Shown here in pieces: positions 10,787-22,075 of a stretch of DNA of 64,000 bases. The stretch lies in contig NC_062982.1 in NCBI RefSeq assembly GCF_023078275.1, positions 23,074,695 to 23,138,694 on the forward strand, in the 5' to 3' direction. The DNA is from Leguminivora glycinivorella. Taxonomy: Eukaryota; Arthropoda; Insecta; Lepidoptera; Tortricidae. Below the pieces are notes generated by a model. That model saw only the letters and a program-made list of their open reading frames with translations. It did not search any database and was not told the DNA's origin. The translations under genes were made by a program, and so were the position numbers. Position 1 is the first letter of the stretch. Each line of letters opens with the position of its first letter.

Positions 10787-11368
10787 AGTTAATTTATTCT
10801 TGGGAAAAGATTGTTGATTTATTTTTGGTATTTCTACCTACTTACGTGAATGCAATGCTTGTCTGAATCATTTTAACTATAAAACTCCCGTGAGACTCAT
10901 ACATATTTAAAAATATTTTAAGCGGGTTACTCACGTATTAAGTCTATATAGCGTTCGACATGTTTATATCGACTTAATACGTGAGTAACCCGCTTAAAAT
11001 ATTTTTAAATATATTCTGTCAAACAAGTCTGTCAGTAAATAAGAACAAACAAAACTATAGGTATCCTTTTCTATAGCACCCTAAAGAAAAGGATGCATAT
11101 AGTTTTCTTTGTTCTTATTTACTGATAGACTTGTTTGACAGAGTATATGTATGAGTCTCACGGGAGTTTTATAGTTAAAATTGCAAATCTGTACGGGGGA
11201 GATTTGGCAAAATAACATGTCGAACGCTACATATATCGACTTAATAGGTGAGTAACCCGCTTAAAATATTTTTAAATATGTCTGAATCATTGTTAATTTA
11301 TTCTTGGGAAAAGATTATTGATATATTTTTGGTATTTCTACCTACTTACGTGAATGCAATGCTTAGCT
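10787..11368. repeat. Nested palindromes between direct repeats
   Basis: Two direct repeats of about 80 bp (10787-10870 and 11281-11368) bracket an outer inverted pair (10871-10906 with 11145-11180). That pair encloses two more palindromes, 10904-11013 and 11015-11142. A further partial copy of the first palindrome lies at 11216-11278. No coding sequence. It looks like foldback elements inserted into each other. Confidence 0.8.
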
Positions 11369-11394
11369 GTGTAAAATACTATGTTTCAGTAGGT

Positions 11395-11585
11395 ACAGAT
11401 GGTGTTTTTTTTACGCACTAGTGCGAGAAGTGGTTCATTATATGCCAGGTCGAAACTTCGGAGGGCCATGTACTGAAAAACGTCGTACGATACACGAAAA
11501 GGAAATTCGTAACTCGTGTCGATTTAACCACTCGTTTCGAACTTCCTTTTTTACGCACTTGTATCGTAATGTACTATTTTACCAA
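11395..11585 (+). repeat. Rep-4 copy
   Basis: Contains CGCACTAGTGCGAGAAGTGG and an ACGATACACG block. Inverted and partly duplicated relatives are at 12825-13262, with a fragment at 28425-28550. Confidence 0.65.
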
Positions 11586-11938
11586 TAAACGCTATCTGTC
11601 TATTCATCTAATCTACCTATAGCTAATTATAGTTTCAGATTGTTGAACGCTTTAGTCACCGTCACTGCTGCTTGATAACTCTTTAGATTACAAATTGCTA
11701 CTTATCTTGGATTGACTCTAATAGTTTAACATTTATTTTATCAAGTTTGTAACTAATCTATCGAAGTGGAATTTCGAGCTCTAATCTCATCTAAAACACA
11801 ATATTAATCTCGCGGCTCTATCGAAGATAATATTTATAGCATTATTTTAGTCTAAATAGCAGTAGATAACTTATACTTCAGTATCTTATCTATTCAACGC
11901 GACTGGCATCTACGTTGTAAAATTCATACTTACTTATA
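11586..11938. other. Unassigned stretch
   Basis: AT-rich, no recognised element. Confidence 0.5.
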
Positions 11939-12181
11939 TCCATACTAATATTATAAATGGGAAAGTGTGTGTGTCTGTTTGTTTGTCCGTCTTTCACGGC
12001 AAAACGGAGCGACGAATAGACGTGATTTTTAGGTGGAGATAGTTGAAGAGACGGAGAGTGAGATAGGCTACTTTTTGTATCTTCCTATCCCCCTACTTCC
12101 CTAAAATGGACGGTGGAAGTTTGTATGGCGCATTCCGCAGTTTTCGATTTTAACGCGAGCGAAGCCGCGGGCAAAAGCTAG
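11939..12181 (+). mobile_element. Lep1-like Helitron, full-length non-autonomous copy
   Basis: Begins TCCATACTAATATTATAAAT and ends with hairpin GCGAAGCCGCGGGC then AAAAGCTAG. TC at the 5' end, a short hairpin, and CTAG at the 3' end are Helitron hallmarks. No coding capacity. It is the best-preserved of about eight copies here. Confidence 0.82.
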
Positions 12182-12824
12182 AATAAAATAAAACAATTCT
12201 TTATCTTTTTATTACTTGCGATTGCGACGGCATTATTATCTACTGACAAGTCACAATCTTAATTTCGCGCCTTTTCGAATTGACACGTAGTATAAAATGG
12301 CGCGGAATTAAAACAGTCTATGAGAAGTCATTTTTTTTTTTCGCTATTTTCCTTTTCAAAGTTATCCCTTCTTCATAAATACATACCCAGCTTTCAAAGC
12401 TATTCTATAGGTACTACATTTTTTCTTTCGTAAATTTATCGACGTACCAGAAAGTACCCATTGATGGGTAAAACTGTAAATGTTTTATAACTAAAAATTT
12501 TAATCAAACTTTTAATTAAGTAGTTATACTCTAGTTCGTTACTTTCAAAACCTTCGAACAAAAGTACCAACTACTTTTATCTTATTTAATTAAAACAGCA
12601 AGGCACTTTGTGACCTAGAATCTTCTTCTTAGCCTTTTTCAATCTCGATGTAGGCCCGCATTTTTTTGCCACCCTGTATTATTGGGCTTTCTTGAACCAC
12701 TGTGAACAATTGAACACTGTTCTTTTAACTAAGTAACTTCCAACTACTTTTAACTACTAAATTACAACATTCACAAAAGACTAAGTCTTATCAGCCAATG
12801 ATCACGGCCAGTGGTCAAAACGTC
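12182..12824. other. Unassigned stretch
   Basis: AT-rich with no supported gene or repeat. Confidence 0.5.
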
Positions 12825-13262
12825 AGAAAAAGGGGTAATTCCCGTGTGACCCGTAAGTGACGATGCAAGTGCGAAAAAAGGAAGTTCGAAACGATTGGAT
12901 ATAAATGAAAACACGACCGAAGGATCCGAGAGCTACGAATTTTCGCACGTTTTTCAGTACAGATGGCTTTCCGAAGTTACGAACTGACAAGAAATGGACC
13001 ACTTCTCGCACTAGTGCGTAAAAAAGCACCATCTGTGCTATAGTACATTACGATACAAGTGCGTAAAAAAGGAAGTTCGAAACGAGTGGCGATAAATTAA
13101 AACACTACCGAAGGGAGTGTTTTAAATCGACACGAGTTACGAATTTCCTTTTCGCACGTGTATCGTACGACGTTTTTCAGTACAGATGAGCCTCCGAAGT
13201 TGCGACCTGGCATATAATGGACCACTTCTCGAACTAGTGCGTAAAAAAACGACCATCTGTAC
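12825..13262 (-). repeat. Rep-4, two adjacent partial copies
   Basis: Blocks GGAAGTTCGAAACGA, CTAGTGCGTAAAAAA and TTTTTCAGTACAGATG each occur twice in the same order, at about 12860-13035 and 13050-13262. The arrangement is a diverged tandem pair. Orientation is opposite to 11395-11585. Confidence 0.65.
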
Positions 13263-14282
13263 TGAAAAATAATTATGTTATTTTAATGTCATCATACCAA
13301 CGCATTTTTGTCGGAGTACATTCGTTCATTTCTTATTATCTACCCAATGTTTAACCTACTTACCACAATCAGTATACCTATCGTTTTATCACCTCATAAA
13401 CTGCTGAATAAATTCATAAATTAACTACATAATATTCACGTAAAATAGTACAACGCAAAAACTTACATACAATTACTTAAAGAATGCAAGAGATAACAAA
13501 TACATTAAGAAATACTGTGAAACACAAGGAAAAAACGCCTTAATTCTCAACGAAATGCAGTCTAGAATCACTTTGAACAAGTTGCAGTTCAAAATTTCAT
13601 TCCTCGAATCGACCGGTTACAATAAGCAAGCGAAAAGCGATCTTATGTCAGAAGGAAAAGGTTGAAAATGCGGTGTGCGCCCGCGCATGTCACGTGATCG
13701 ACGTGGTGTCGCAGTTGTTATAATGTAACCGTTCAATTTTAGATATATGAATACTGAGATATCGGTTGCCATGAGAACGGGAGGCGGTGCGAGGCATGAG
13801 CGGTGGCGATACTGATATGATAACGGAAAGTTTCACAAATTGGGAAATTTTAAATAAAGGAAAACTTCTGCAACTTTCCTCAATTTTTTTGGAGATTGAA
13901 ACTTTCCATTTCGTAAATTTAAATTAGATGAATTAGGGATGGAAAATTTGAGCTTCGTACAAACTTTCACCCCCCTTTTAACCTTTTTATGGGATGAATT
14001 TCCATAAAACCGCAAATACTATTGTTTTGCGTTCCTAATGCCTTAAAATAAGTATAAACTTCAAACTTCAAAATTTTGTTATTGCTTTAATAACTTACTA
14101 ATACATATAAGTACTTAACTAAACTTATAAACTAACAAATAATAAACTTATAAATACTGTGGAGCAATAAGGTCTCCGTCTCAGCATGTGCTGAGCAGAA
14201 AGCTCAGCGCTGGTTATCAGAGAGAGCCTTTAAATGTGTGTCGGTCCCAAACAAACAAGTTTACAACATTTTTGGTGGTGCA
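13263..14282. other. Unassigned stretch
   Basis: No supported gene. A short minus frame at 13833-14015 lies in low-complexity AAAGTTTC-rich sequence. Confidence 0.5.
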
Positions 14283-14340
14283 TAAGTAACTTATATGGCC
14301 ATATAAGTTACTTAAGTGGCCACTTATAAGTAACTTAGTT
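14283..14340. repeat. Short palindrome
   Basis: AAGTAACTTATATGG and its complement pair around GGCC, followed by a second half copy ending at 14338. Possibly a relic of a small MITE. Confidence 0.6.
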
Positions 14341-14369
14341 CCACAACTTGTTCCTCCATCAACCACAAA

Positions 14370-14650
14370 CGTTCATCCCTGTTTAAACCCCTTTAGGGGG
14401 TGATTATCCAAAACTCCTAAAAGTAATTTTCTCTTGTTATTTATTACCTTTTCAATAAGTTTCAAGTTCCTAACTGAAAATACCATTTCATCCCCATACA
14501 AACATTCGTCCCACTTTTTACCCCCTTAGGGGTGTAATTTCTTTTATAAATACAATTCCTAGTGTCGAAATTCAACTTCCTAGCTTTTGTACTTTCTACT
14601 CTGTGTTGATGAATCAGTCAGTCAGGATACTTGCTTTTATATGTAGGTAT
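14370..14650 (-). repeat. Helitron-like repeat 2, fragment
   Basis: Carries the CCCCTTTAGGGGGTG block and a CAGTCAGTCAGG end block shared with 45239-45485 in the same orientation. The CTAG end is absent. Confidence 0.5.
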
Positions 14651-14669
14651 GTATAGAAATATATAATGA

Positions 14670-14831
14670 CTAGCTGGCTTCGCTCGCGTTAGAAAGCGAC
14701 AAAAAGTAGCCTATGTCACTTTTCATCCCTTCAACTATCTCCACTTAAAAAATCACAATTCGTCGCTCCGTTTAGCCTTGAAAGACGGACAAACAACACA
14801 CACACTTTCCCATTTATAATATTAGTATGGA
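14670..14831 (-). mobile_element. Lep1-like Helitron, internally deleted
   Basis: Reverse copy from CTAG at 14670 to the TATTAGTATGGA end at 14831. It is shorter than 11939-12181 because the region next to the hairpin is missing. Confidence 0.78.
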
Positions 14832-15232
14832 AGTATGGATAATACATGTAAGTATATAATAATAAAATATTTGAGGCATCCTTGACGACTGCCCCTTGCG
14901 CCAGCCGCCAACGCATGAAATTCGCTGATAACACCAATCAGCCAAGGCCACCTTATCACACATTTAATACTATTACGGCATGCACGGTTCACGCGCACAT
15001 AAGTGGCATGCGTGGAAATCTGCAAATCATGGTCAGCTAAAACTTACTTAAATAAATTAAACTAACTATGATAAATTCAACTCTAGGTCCATGGGGTCCC
15101 AGCGCGAACAAGTTATTCACAGAAATCACGATGCTTCTGGTTGAGATAACTGGTGACCGAAGAGCTGGCGACTTCCTCGCACAACGTATCGTATTAATTA
15201 AAGTGTGTTCATAATAAAATAAAATAAATAAA
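14832..15232. other. Unassigned stretch
   Basis: Two overlapping short minus frames (14731-15025) extend from the Helitron and are not convincing as genes. Confidence 0.5.
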
Positions 15233-15234
15233 TA

Positions 15235-15689
15235 CAAGGTGCTCGCGAGGAACCCGCATAACTTGAACCACGCGTTTCTGAGGCCAAAAGAAAGAAAAAA
15301 TGTTATATGAATTTGAAAATTTTTCGCCAAAAATTTTCCTTTTTTTAACTTTTTGAACGTATTTTCACATAAAAAGTAAATTTTATCCATAAAGTTGGCA
15401 ATTAAAATGAGTTTCTTAATTTCTTTTTCTAAAAACCAATTTTTTTATAAGTTTTTCTTGTCACATTTTGACATCTATCAATGACGACTGTGAGACTATG
15501 CTCCACAATTGCGCCGTTAAGAGTTAAGAAGACCTTTTGTACTGAGTAACAATACGGAAATGTTTTTTTTTTTACTGGCAATAACTCTGAAACTAGACGA
15601 AATCTAGAAAAGTTTATATGACATTTTAGTCTTAAAATGAGACCAAGAATACGCCGTTAAAGTTATTTGGGTTCCTCGCGAGCACCTTG
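15235..15689. mobile_element. TA-flanked MITE with long perfect ends, 455 bp
   Basis: The first and last 21 bases are perfect inverted repeats, starting CAAGGTGCTCGCGAGG. TA flanks both sides (15233-15234, 15690-15691), which fits a Tc1/mariner-type MITE. A 117-codon minus frame at 15037-15390 runs through the border and is a chance frame. Confidence 0.85.
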
Positions 15690-15691
15690 TA

Positions 15692-15934
15692 TTATAGGAC
15701 ATTCTTACACAGATTGACTGAGGCCCACGGTAAGCTCAAGAAGGCTTGTGTTGCGAGTACTCAGACAACGACATATTATATAATATATAAATACTTATAT
15801 ACATAGAAAACATCCATGACTCAGGAACAAATATCTGTGCTCTTCACACAAACAAATGCCCTTACCGGGATTCGAACCCGGGACCGCGGCGTAGGAGACA
15901 GGGTCACTACCGACTGCGCCAGACCGGTCGTCGC
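15692..15934 (-). repeat. SINE-A, near full length, tail type a
   Basis: Reverse copy with intact B box and A-box-like head at 15905-15930. Its tail abuts the right TA of the MITE at 15690, so one inserted at the edge of the other. Confidence 0.82.
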
Positions 15935-16146
15935 ACGATTTCACTATCGGTGACAGTGTTTCGGTTCGCTTCGACATTATTTATTAATTTTATGAGGGTA
16001 GTAGGACAAAACTATTACTGGAATCATTCCTTCTAGGATGTTGGCTATCGCTAATATCGCTATAGCCACCACAGATAATGAAATAGCGTGACCCTTTTTG
16101 TCCACCTAGATCGGGGTTTCATCGCACTGTGCGTCGTTGGTATGTA

Positions 16147-17406
16147 TTGGGTTGGTAAGAAAGTAATGAGCGAAACATAATCAATATTGTATTTTTTATT
16201 TAATTTATTATTTTAATCATTTATCAAAAATATAACGGCCTTCGTTATCTACTACTTGTCTCCATCGTTCTGGTAAAGAATGAATAGCATCGGCGAAGAA
16301 GTTCTTAGGTTTATATTCAAAAAACTCAGCTATGTACTGTCGTAGATGGGCTTGATCATCGAACTTTTTTTCATTCAAGGCATTGCTTAGCGATCTGAAT
16401 AACGCGTAATCCGTAGGTGCCAAGTCTGGAGAGTACGGTGGATGAGGTATCACTTTCCAACCTAGCTCCAATAGCTTTAGCCGAGTCACTTTTGCAATGT
16501 GTCGGCGAGCATTGTCGTGTAAGAAAAAAACTTTAGCATGCTGTGGACGATTCTGACAGATTTTTTGGTTTAAATTTTCAAGCTGATTACAGTATACTGA
16601 TGCGGTAACAGTCATTCCACTTGGTAGGAGTTCCCAGTGAATAATACCAGGAATATCCCACCAAACGGACAGCATAACTTTTTTCGGCTGAGGCTCTGTT
16701 TTTGGTGCCTCTATTCCTTTTTCGTTTGGAGCTAGCCACTGACGTTTGCGTGTGTGATTTATATATAAGACCCATTTTTCATCTCCAGTGATAAGATGGT
16801 CCAACCAGTTGAATGTGCGGCGAAAAGACAGAAGTTGTATGCAGATATCGGCACGGCGGTTTAGTTGATCTCTATCAAGAGTATCAAGTTCGTGCGGTAT
16901 CCAAACACTGTATTTGTAGTTTTTTCCCAACTCGTGTAAATGTGTTTCTATGGTAACATGAGAGCAGCCTAACTAGGTAGCAAGAGTACAACTCGTTAGC
17001 CTCGGATCTCCTTCAATTAAGGTTTTTAATTTGGCTACATCAATCTTCACCGGTCGACCAGACTAAGGTTGATTTGATAATGAAAAGTCGCCACTACGAA
17101 ACCGCTGGAACCATCGTTTCGCCGTGGCCTCAGACACAACTTCAGGAGCAACACGCTGACATATATTACGCACTGCTTCGGCGTCTGAATGGCCAGACTG
17201 AAATTCATATAGTAAGCAATGCCTTACATGCACTTTTAATTCGTCCATTTTCTTCCTTATATTAGCTCGGCGACAGCTAGTGAATGACTGACGAGAAACT
17301 GTGCGACTCGCCCTTTATATACTTTCGACCATAGAAGATTCTAGAACTCTCTCAAAAATTTTATGTGGAATTCAATCGATCGCTCATTACTTTCTTACCA
17401 ACCCAA
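16147..17406 (-). mobile_element. mariner element, full length 1260 bp
   Basis: Terminal inverted repeats of about 27 bp, starting TTGGGTTGGTAAGAAAG, lie at both ends with TA duplications at 16145-16146 and 17407-17408. The length is normal for mariner. It encodes one transposase frame on the minus strand, with two stop codons. Confidence 0.95.
16217..17248 (-). pseudogene. mariner transposase with two nonsense codons
   Basis: The enzyme would cut and paste the element at TA sites. A single frame of 343 codons starts MDELKVHVRH at 17248, next to the right end. It has an N-terminal helix-turn-helix region, WIPHEL (mariner WVPHEL motif), and catalytic aspartates in TGDEKW, FLHDNARRH and SPDLAPTDYALF. 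The last two are spaced D,34,D as in mariner. TAG stops interrupt it near 17059 (after SNQP) and near 16972 (after CTLAT). There is no frameshift and the three catalytic aspartates remain, so it died recently. Confidence 0.93.
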
Positions 17407-17454
17407 TATATTTTTGTACTGTACAGTATATACTGCAGCGTATACTGTACTATA

Positions 17455-17541
17455 CAGTCGAGTTCATAAATATGTGTACATTTCTTCACCTTCTCGTTTC
17501 AATAAGGTGAAAAAATGTACACATATTAATGAACCCGACTG
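17455..17541. mobile_element. 87-bp palindromic MITE, copy 1
   Basis: Ends CAGTCGAGTTCATAAATATG and its near complement, flanked by TA at 17453-17454 and 17542-17543. A second copy is at 25803-25890. Confidence 0.88.
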
Positions 17542-17865
17542 TACAGTGAGAGCTCTAGAGTGATAACTACAAAATACGTATACTCAGCTGATTGAAATCG
17601 ATCCTTTAATTCATTCACATTTTTATCAATGGTAAATGAAGCTTATCAAAAAACAAGAAGCTGAACCCCTCAGAACTTGAGTTAAAGCTAAAAAACCGGT
17701 TCAGTGGGATTAGACCCATCGGAATGGAGGCAAACGGAAACGGATACCAATCGCTATTTCGGACCAGTAGAGGTTTCGGGGAACTTGCGGGCTTAAAAAA
17801 ATACACTCGAGCTTATTCTGATATCGATATTTTACACTTATTTTGATACAGCTATATAACAATCA
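17542..17865. other. Unassigned stretch
   Basis: No recognisable feature. A minus frame at 17615-17806 has no motif. Confidence 0.45.
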
Positions 17866-18192
17866 TCATCATTATCCTCCTTGCGTTATCCCGACATTTG
17901 CCGCGGCTCATGGGAGCCTGGGGTCTGCTGTGACAACTAATCCCAAGATTTGGTACTATATAGTTTTACGAAACCGACTGCCATCTGACCTTCCAACCCA
18001 AAGGTTTACTAGGCCCTTTTGGAATTAGTCCGGTTTCCTCACGATGTTTTCCTTCACCAAAAAGCGACTGGTAATTATCAAATGACATTTCGCACATAAG
18101 TTCCGAAAAACTCATTGGTACGAGCCGGGGTTCGAACCCGCGACCTCCGGGTGCGAAGTCGCACGCTCTTACCGCTAGGCCACCAGCGCTTT
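17866..18192 (-). repeat. SINE-B, near full length
   Basis: Reverse copy with head AGCGGTAAGAGCG, B box GGTTCGAACCC at about 18130-18142, body with CATCGTGAGGAAACCGG and a GATGATGATG tail. Internal Pol III boxes are intact by eye. A small diverged body fragment follows at 18228-18300. Confidence 0.85.
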
Positions 18193-18329
18193 TTTATACA
18201 GCTATATTATGACAATATCAGAGGAAAACTGTTCGGCTTAGTATGATTTCCTCACCATGTTTTCCTTAACCGTGAAGCGATTTACAAATTGCTTTTACTA
18301 CTTGGCCACCAGTAGATCCACAACAGTGA

Positions 18330-18480
18330 TAAATTGATAATTGACATCCGAAAGTGACTCTTCGCCGTCCATTGCTTGTTCAACAAGGAAATATTGACGC
18401 TGAGTAACAATGTTACTCATCAACCCAGAAATAGGCACAGATTTGTCAGTGTCAAGAGTCAATGTGGTGGAATAGCCCAC
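18330..18480 (-). repeat. Rep-5 copy, coding-like
   Basis: Shares GAGTAACATTGTTACTCA and its surroundings with 34500-34640. On the minus strand it reads as 60 open codons (GYSTTLTLDTD, PISGLMSNIV), while the other copy has stops. It may descend from a transposon ORF, but no family is recognised. Confidence 0.45.
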
Positions 18481-18971
18481 AGCTTTTCACTTACGTTTTC
18501 AGTTAGACCCAGTATTCGACACTGCGGAATACTATAAATACGATAGACGTAGTTACTTGTCCTCTGGTTATCAAAAGTCACCGACGCATTCGTTATCATT
18601 ACCAAAATTATGCTTCCATTATCATGTTTTATTTGTTTTTATCTTACTTTGATGTGCATTAAATTACATCATTTAAGACGCTGACAAACACCCAATGACC
18701 TTGACGCTAGCGTACACTGTCTATTCGCAAGGGAGTAAGTGAGAGCGCGATGCGATGTCACTAAAACAGGGCGGCTAGGTACGAAAAGTACGGAAAAATA
18801 TTAAAATAAAATAGAAAAATGCATTATTTGTGCAATCTGTTTCGTCAGTGTTTTAGATATGTATATTTTTGTTATTGTAATTTTAATTAAAGACAACTAA
18901 GTGAATAATTGAACGACATAGAACCGTTAAATGACGAACTCGAGACCAATCTTTGCAATTTTTTTTTATCA
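18481..18971. other. Unassigned stretch
   Basis: Nothing recognised. Confidence 0.5.
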
Positions 18972-19048
18972 AGACAATTCGTCGCTCCGTTTTGCCGTGA
19001 ACAAACAAACAGACACACACACTTTCCCATTTATAATATTAGTATGGA
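18972..19048 (-). mobile_element. Lep1-like Helitron, 5' end fragment
   Basis: Only the TC-end half remains, ending TATTAGTATGGA. Confidence 0.7.
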
Positions 19049-19053
19049 TATAA

Positions 19054-19192
19054 ATACTTATATACATAGAAATGGCTTAGGAACAAATATCTGTGCTCAT
19101 CACACAAATAAATGCCCTTACTGGGATTCCAACCCGGGACCGCGGCGTAGCAGGCAGGGTCACTACTGACTAGGCCAGACCGGTCGTCGGTT
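19054..19192 (-). repeat. SINE-A head and body
   Basis: Reverse copy with B box variant GGTTGGAATCC and head CTGGCCTAGTCAGTAG-like sequence. The tail is missing and it joins the Helitron fragment directly. Confidence 0.72.
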
Positions 19193-19394
19193 GTCATATT
19201 GACGTGGAATCGGCTTTCGACGACCAAAACTCGCTCGTTAGGATGAACATGCGTACGGCTGCGTTCAGGATGACGACGCGTAAGCGTCTTGAGCATCTGA
19301 AGCATCTTCATACTAACGATTTTTGGTCGATATGTTTGGAGAGACCCTAAGTTATGACCGAGCCACCGAAGTCTGTGCCTTTGGCACAAACCCT

Positions 19395-19630
19395 CTTATA
19401 ATGGGGGAAACCTTTACATCGGATGGGGAGCGATCGTGTAGTGAAGAGAGCTTTACAGGGAAAGCAGTCAGCTCGCTCGGCCGGCAGGCGTAGATACCGA
19501 TGGGAGGATGCTGTGGGGGGGGGGGGGGACCTTCTCGAGCTCCAGGTTGAAAACTGGAGAGGCACTGCCGAGGATCGGGGCCAGTGGCGGGCAACCGTAT
19601 GCTACGACAGAAGTGTAAGTAAGTAAGAGA
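19395..19630 (+). pseudogene. LINE ORF2 C-terminal fragment
   Basis: About 67 residues include RRRYRWEDAV, ELQVENWRGTAEDRGQW and RATVC, the tail typical of insect non-LTR retrotransposons. A G-run at 19514-19527 interrupts the WEDAV-DL junction. A GTAAGTAAGTAAG tail follows. Polymerase domain absent. Confidence 0.72.
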
Positions 19631-19721
19631 GATTCCATACAAACGTCTCCAATTTTTCCCTGGGTATTGGCATTATGGAGTATATTTTTAGATAAATCTT
19701 TAGCTTCTTTCGAGTTACCAC

Positions 19722-20002
19722 GTCCCATGAGAGCCTGGGATCCGCTTTGACACCTAATCCCAAGATTTGGCATAAAAACTAGTTTCACGAAAGCGACTGC
19801 CTGATCTGACCTTCCAACTCGAAGGGTAAATAGGCCTTATTGGAATTAGTCCGGTTTCCTCGCGATGTTTTGTTTCATCGAAAAGCGACTGGCAAATATC
19901 AAATGACATTTCGCACATAAGTTCCGAAAAACTTAATTGTACGAACCGGGATTCAAACCTGGGCCTCCGAATTGAAAGTCGCACGAGGCCACCAGCGCTT
20001 AT
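19722..20002 (-). repeat. SINE-B, near full length
   Basis: Reverse copy with diverged B box (GGTTTGAATCC) and body as in 17866-18192. Part of the A-box region is deleted. Confidence 0.8.
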
Positions 20003-20228
20003 TCCTTCGTGAGTGATATTCCAGTTAATAACCCCTGGTTCTTAAATATATACATATGATGAAATAGACAACCTCATTGATGCCTCACAACTGATAAAGC
20101 CAATACGTATGATAAGGACCATACTACTCGCACGTGTGCAAGATAACGTCTCCGTATAATCTCATTCATATCTTTTGCGATTCGGCATAGTAAATGTCAC
20201 ATTGATAGCTGACCCTTTCAGTAATTTA

Positions 20229-20381
20229 AATATCGTCACTACTTTGAAAAAATCTCGTATCTCATGCTTCTCCTCAAAGTTAAAACGCAGTAAGTCTATA
20301 TGCATTCCATACATACTTACTACAATTTTGTTTTCATTGACAGAAGAAGATACAAGTTTTTTTCAAAGTAGTGACAATATC
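20229..20381. mobile_element. MITE with ATATCGTCACTAC ends, copy 1
   Basis: Ends TATCGTCACTACTTTGAAAA and its complement. Copy 2 is at 45079-45227 in the same orientation, with high identity by eye. Confidence 0.8.
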
Positions 20382-20643
20382 TGTCAAAAGCCTTGGCACA
20401 ATACGCAATATATCATGAATTACTTCTTAAATTTTCGGCAAAAATACAGGATTATTTTGTATTCAAATACGACATACTCGTAATATAAGGCTCTGGAATT
20501 TCTCTATGTTTTTAGTAAAGGGTCTAAAGGTTGTAGACTTGCACAATCTATTCAGATGTGATCCACGGCAGTGTAGGCGTAGCGCCTACGCATCCTACGT
20601 GTATTGTTTAACCTCTGTCACGATCCTGAAAACGCTATTCAAC

Positions 20644-20842
20644 TGCAACTTCCGGGTTCGAATCCCGGTAAGGGCATTTATTTGTGTGAGGAGCACAGAT
20701 ATTTGTTTCTAAGTCATGGATGTTTTCTATGTATATAAGTATTTATATATATCGTTGTCTGAGTACCCACAACACAAGCCTTCTTGAGCTCACCGTGGGC
20801 CTCAGTCAATCTGTGTAAGACATGTCCTATAAAAAAAAAAAA
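20644..20842 (+). repeat. SINE-A, 5'-truncated, with A-run
   Basis: Starts just before the B box and runs through tail type a to GACATGTCCTAT and an A15-like run at 20828-20842. Confidence 0.78.
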
Positions 20843-21082
20843 AAAGCCTTAGATAATTCAAATTTTGCTTTTATGATTGATTACCTCCTGGCTGTAATAT
20901 CCATATTTTTTTATGATCGTAACATTCGTAACATAAATGAGCCTTTTTCAGAAAAAGTGTATATTTACATCATGTCTTCAAAAAATGACTTTTAGGCTTT
21001 TTTTTACTTAGAATCGTTTGTACTTTCAGTGCTTATATGCATGAAGAAATATTTAAACGTTCTCAAAAACGTTCAAATTATG

Positions 21083-21222
21083 CTCCGCTCGCCTTAGAAA
21101 AAGACAAAAAGTAGCCTATGTCACTCTCCATCCCTGCAATTACCTCCACTTAAACAATCACGACAATTCGTCGCTCGTCGGACAAACAAACAGACACACA
21201 AACTTTCCCATTTATAATATTA
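21083..21222 (-). mobile_element. Lep1-like Helitron, partial
   Basis: Contains the AAAAGTAGCCTATGTCAC and CATTTATAATATTA blocks. The CTAG end is lost and the outer TC end is altered. Confidence 0.7.
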
Positions 21223-21231
21223 ATAATTAGC

Positions 21232-21268
21232 AGAATAAGAAGAATCCATCCATTCTTCTTATTCTGCA
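21232..21268. repeat. Perfect 16-bp hairpin
   Basis: CAGAATAAGAAGAATC pairs with its complement around a 4-bp centre. It adjoins the Helitron fragment. Confidence 0.85.
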
Positions 21269-21424
21269 AATAATTATAATAAATTGGTAATTCTAGGACA
21301 TATTTTTTATGGCAGAGGACTCTGACGATTCTAGAGTAGAACGAATCCAAGAAAGTTCAGTTTTATAAGAATCAGATTTTTTGTGCCTACCTAGGAAAAG
21401 TGGCATTCTAAAATACTTCGGTAC

Positions 21425-21515
21425 CTTTGTGTCAGATGACAGTCGCTTTCGTAAAACTACAAAAACTAGTGCCAACGCCAAATCTTGGGATATGTTACTA
21501 AGGAGACCAAAGTCT
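21425..21515 (+). repeat. SINE-B 3' fragment
   Basis: Contains CAGTCGCTTTCGTAAAACTA and CCAAATCTTGGGAT from the SINE-B body. Confidence 0.7.
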
Positions 21516-21544
21516 CAAATATACCTACCGCAAGGACTTTTTTA

Positions 21545-21805
21545 ACCCCCGACGCAAAAACGCCGGGGTGTTATAAGTTTGACGTGTCTGTCTATTTGTC
21601 TGTTTGTCTGTCCGTCTGAGTGTGTGTCTGTCTGTGGCATCGTAGCTCCCGAACGGATGAACCGATTTAGATTTAGTTTTTCTTTTGTCTGAAAGCTGAG
21701 TTAGTCGGGAGTGTTCTTAGCCATGTTTCATGAAAATCGGTGTACTATGTCGCAGTCGGGGGTTTTACAAAATTTTAATTTTGTGGTTAGATTATTTAGA
21801 ACAAT
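21545..21805 (+). repeat. Rep-1 copy, near full length
   Basis: Runs from TTAACCCCCGACGC through a (TCTG)n-like tract to TTTTGTGGTTAG. It is the longest Rep-1 copy here. Confidence 0.78.
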
Positions 21806-21987
21806 GTCCATATTCATGTTTCAAAAGTATTGTGGTATGGGAAGTTAATGGATATATCTATTGTATGGGAACAGCTTTCGGCGGTTTCGAGTGACGAACA
21901 CATTGATAATATTGATATGATACGGTTAACTAATGGGACATCCGCTACTGCACGACGCGAGAGATAACTCTATGATATGACGCTTCA

Positions 21988-22075
21988 TCATCATCAATCA
22001 TTTAAGAGTTGGACTCTTGTCGGTGGAGCAACTTCCATGCGTGCCGGTCTTCTGCCTTCCTTTTGACTTCCTGAT
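21988..22075 (-). pseudogene. LINE C-terminal scrap
   Basis: On the minus strand it reads like KRKAEDRHAWKLL, a LINE ORF2 tail. Too short to place in a clade. Confidence 0.5.

Noticed and set aside
18110..18192. A second tRNA gene candidate
   Set aside because: Same reason: SINE-B head, with the body and tail attached.
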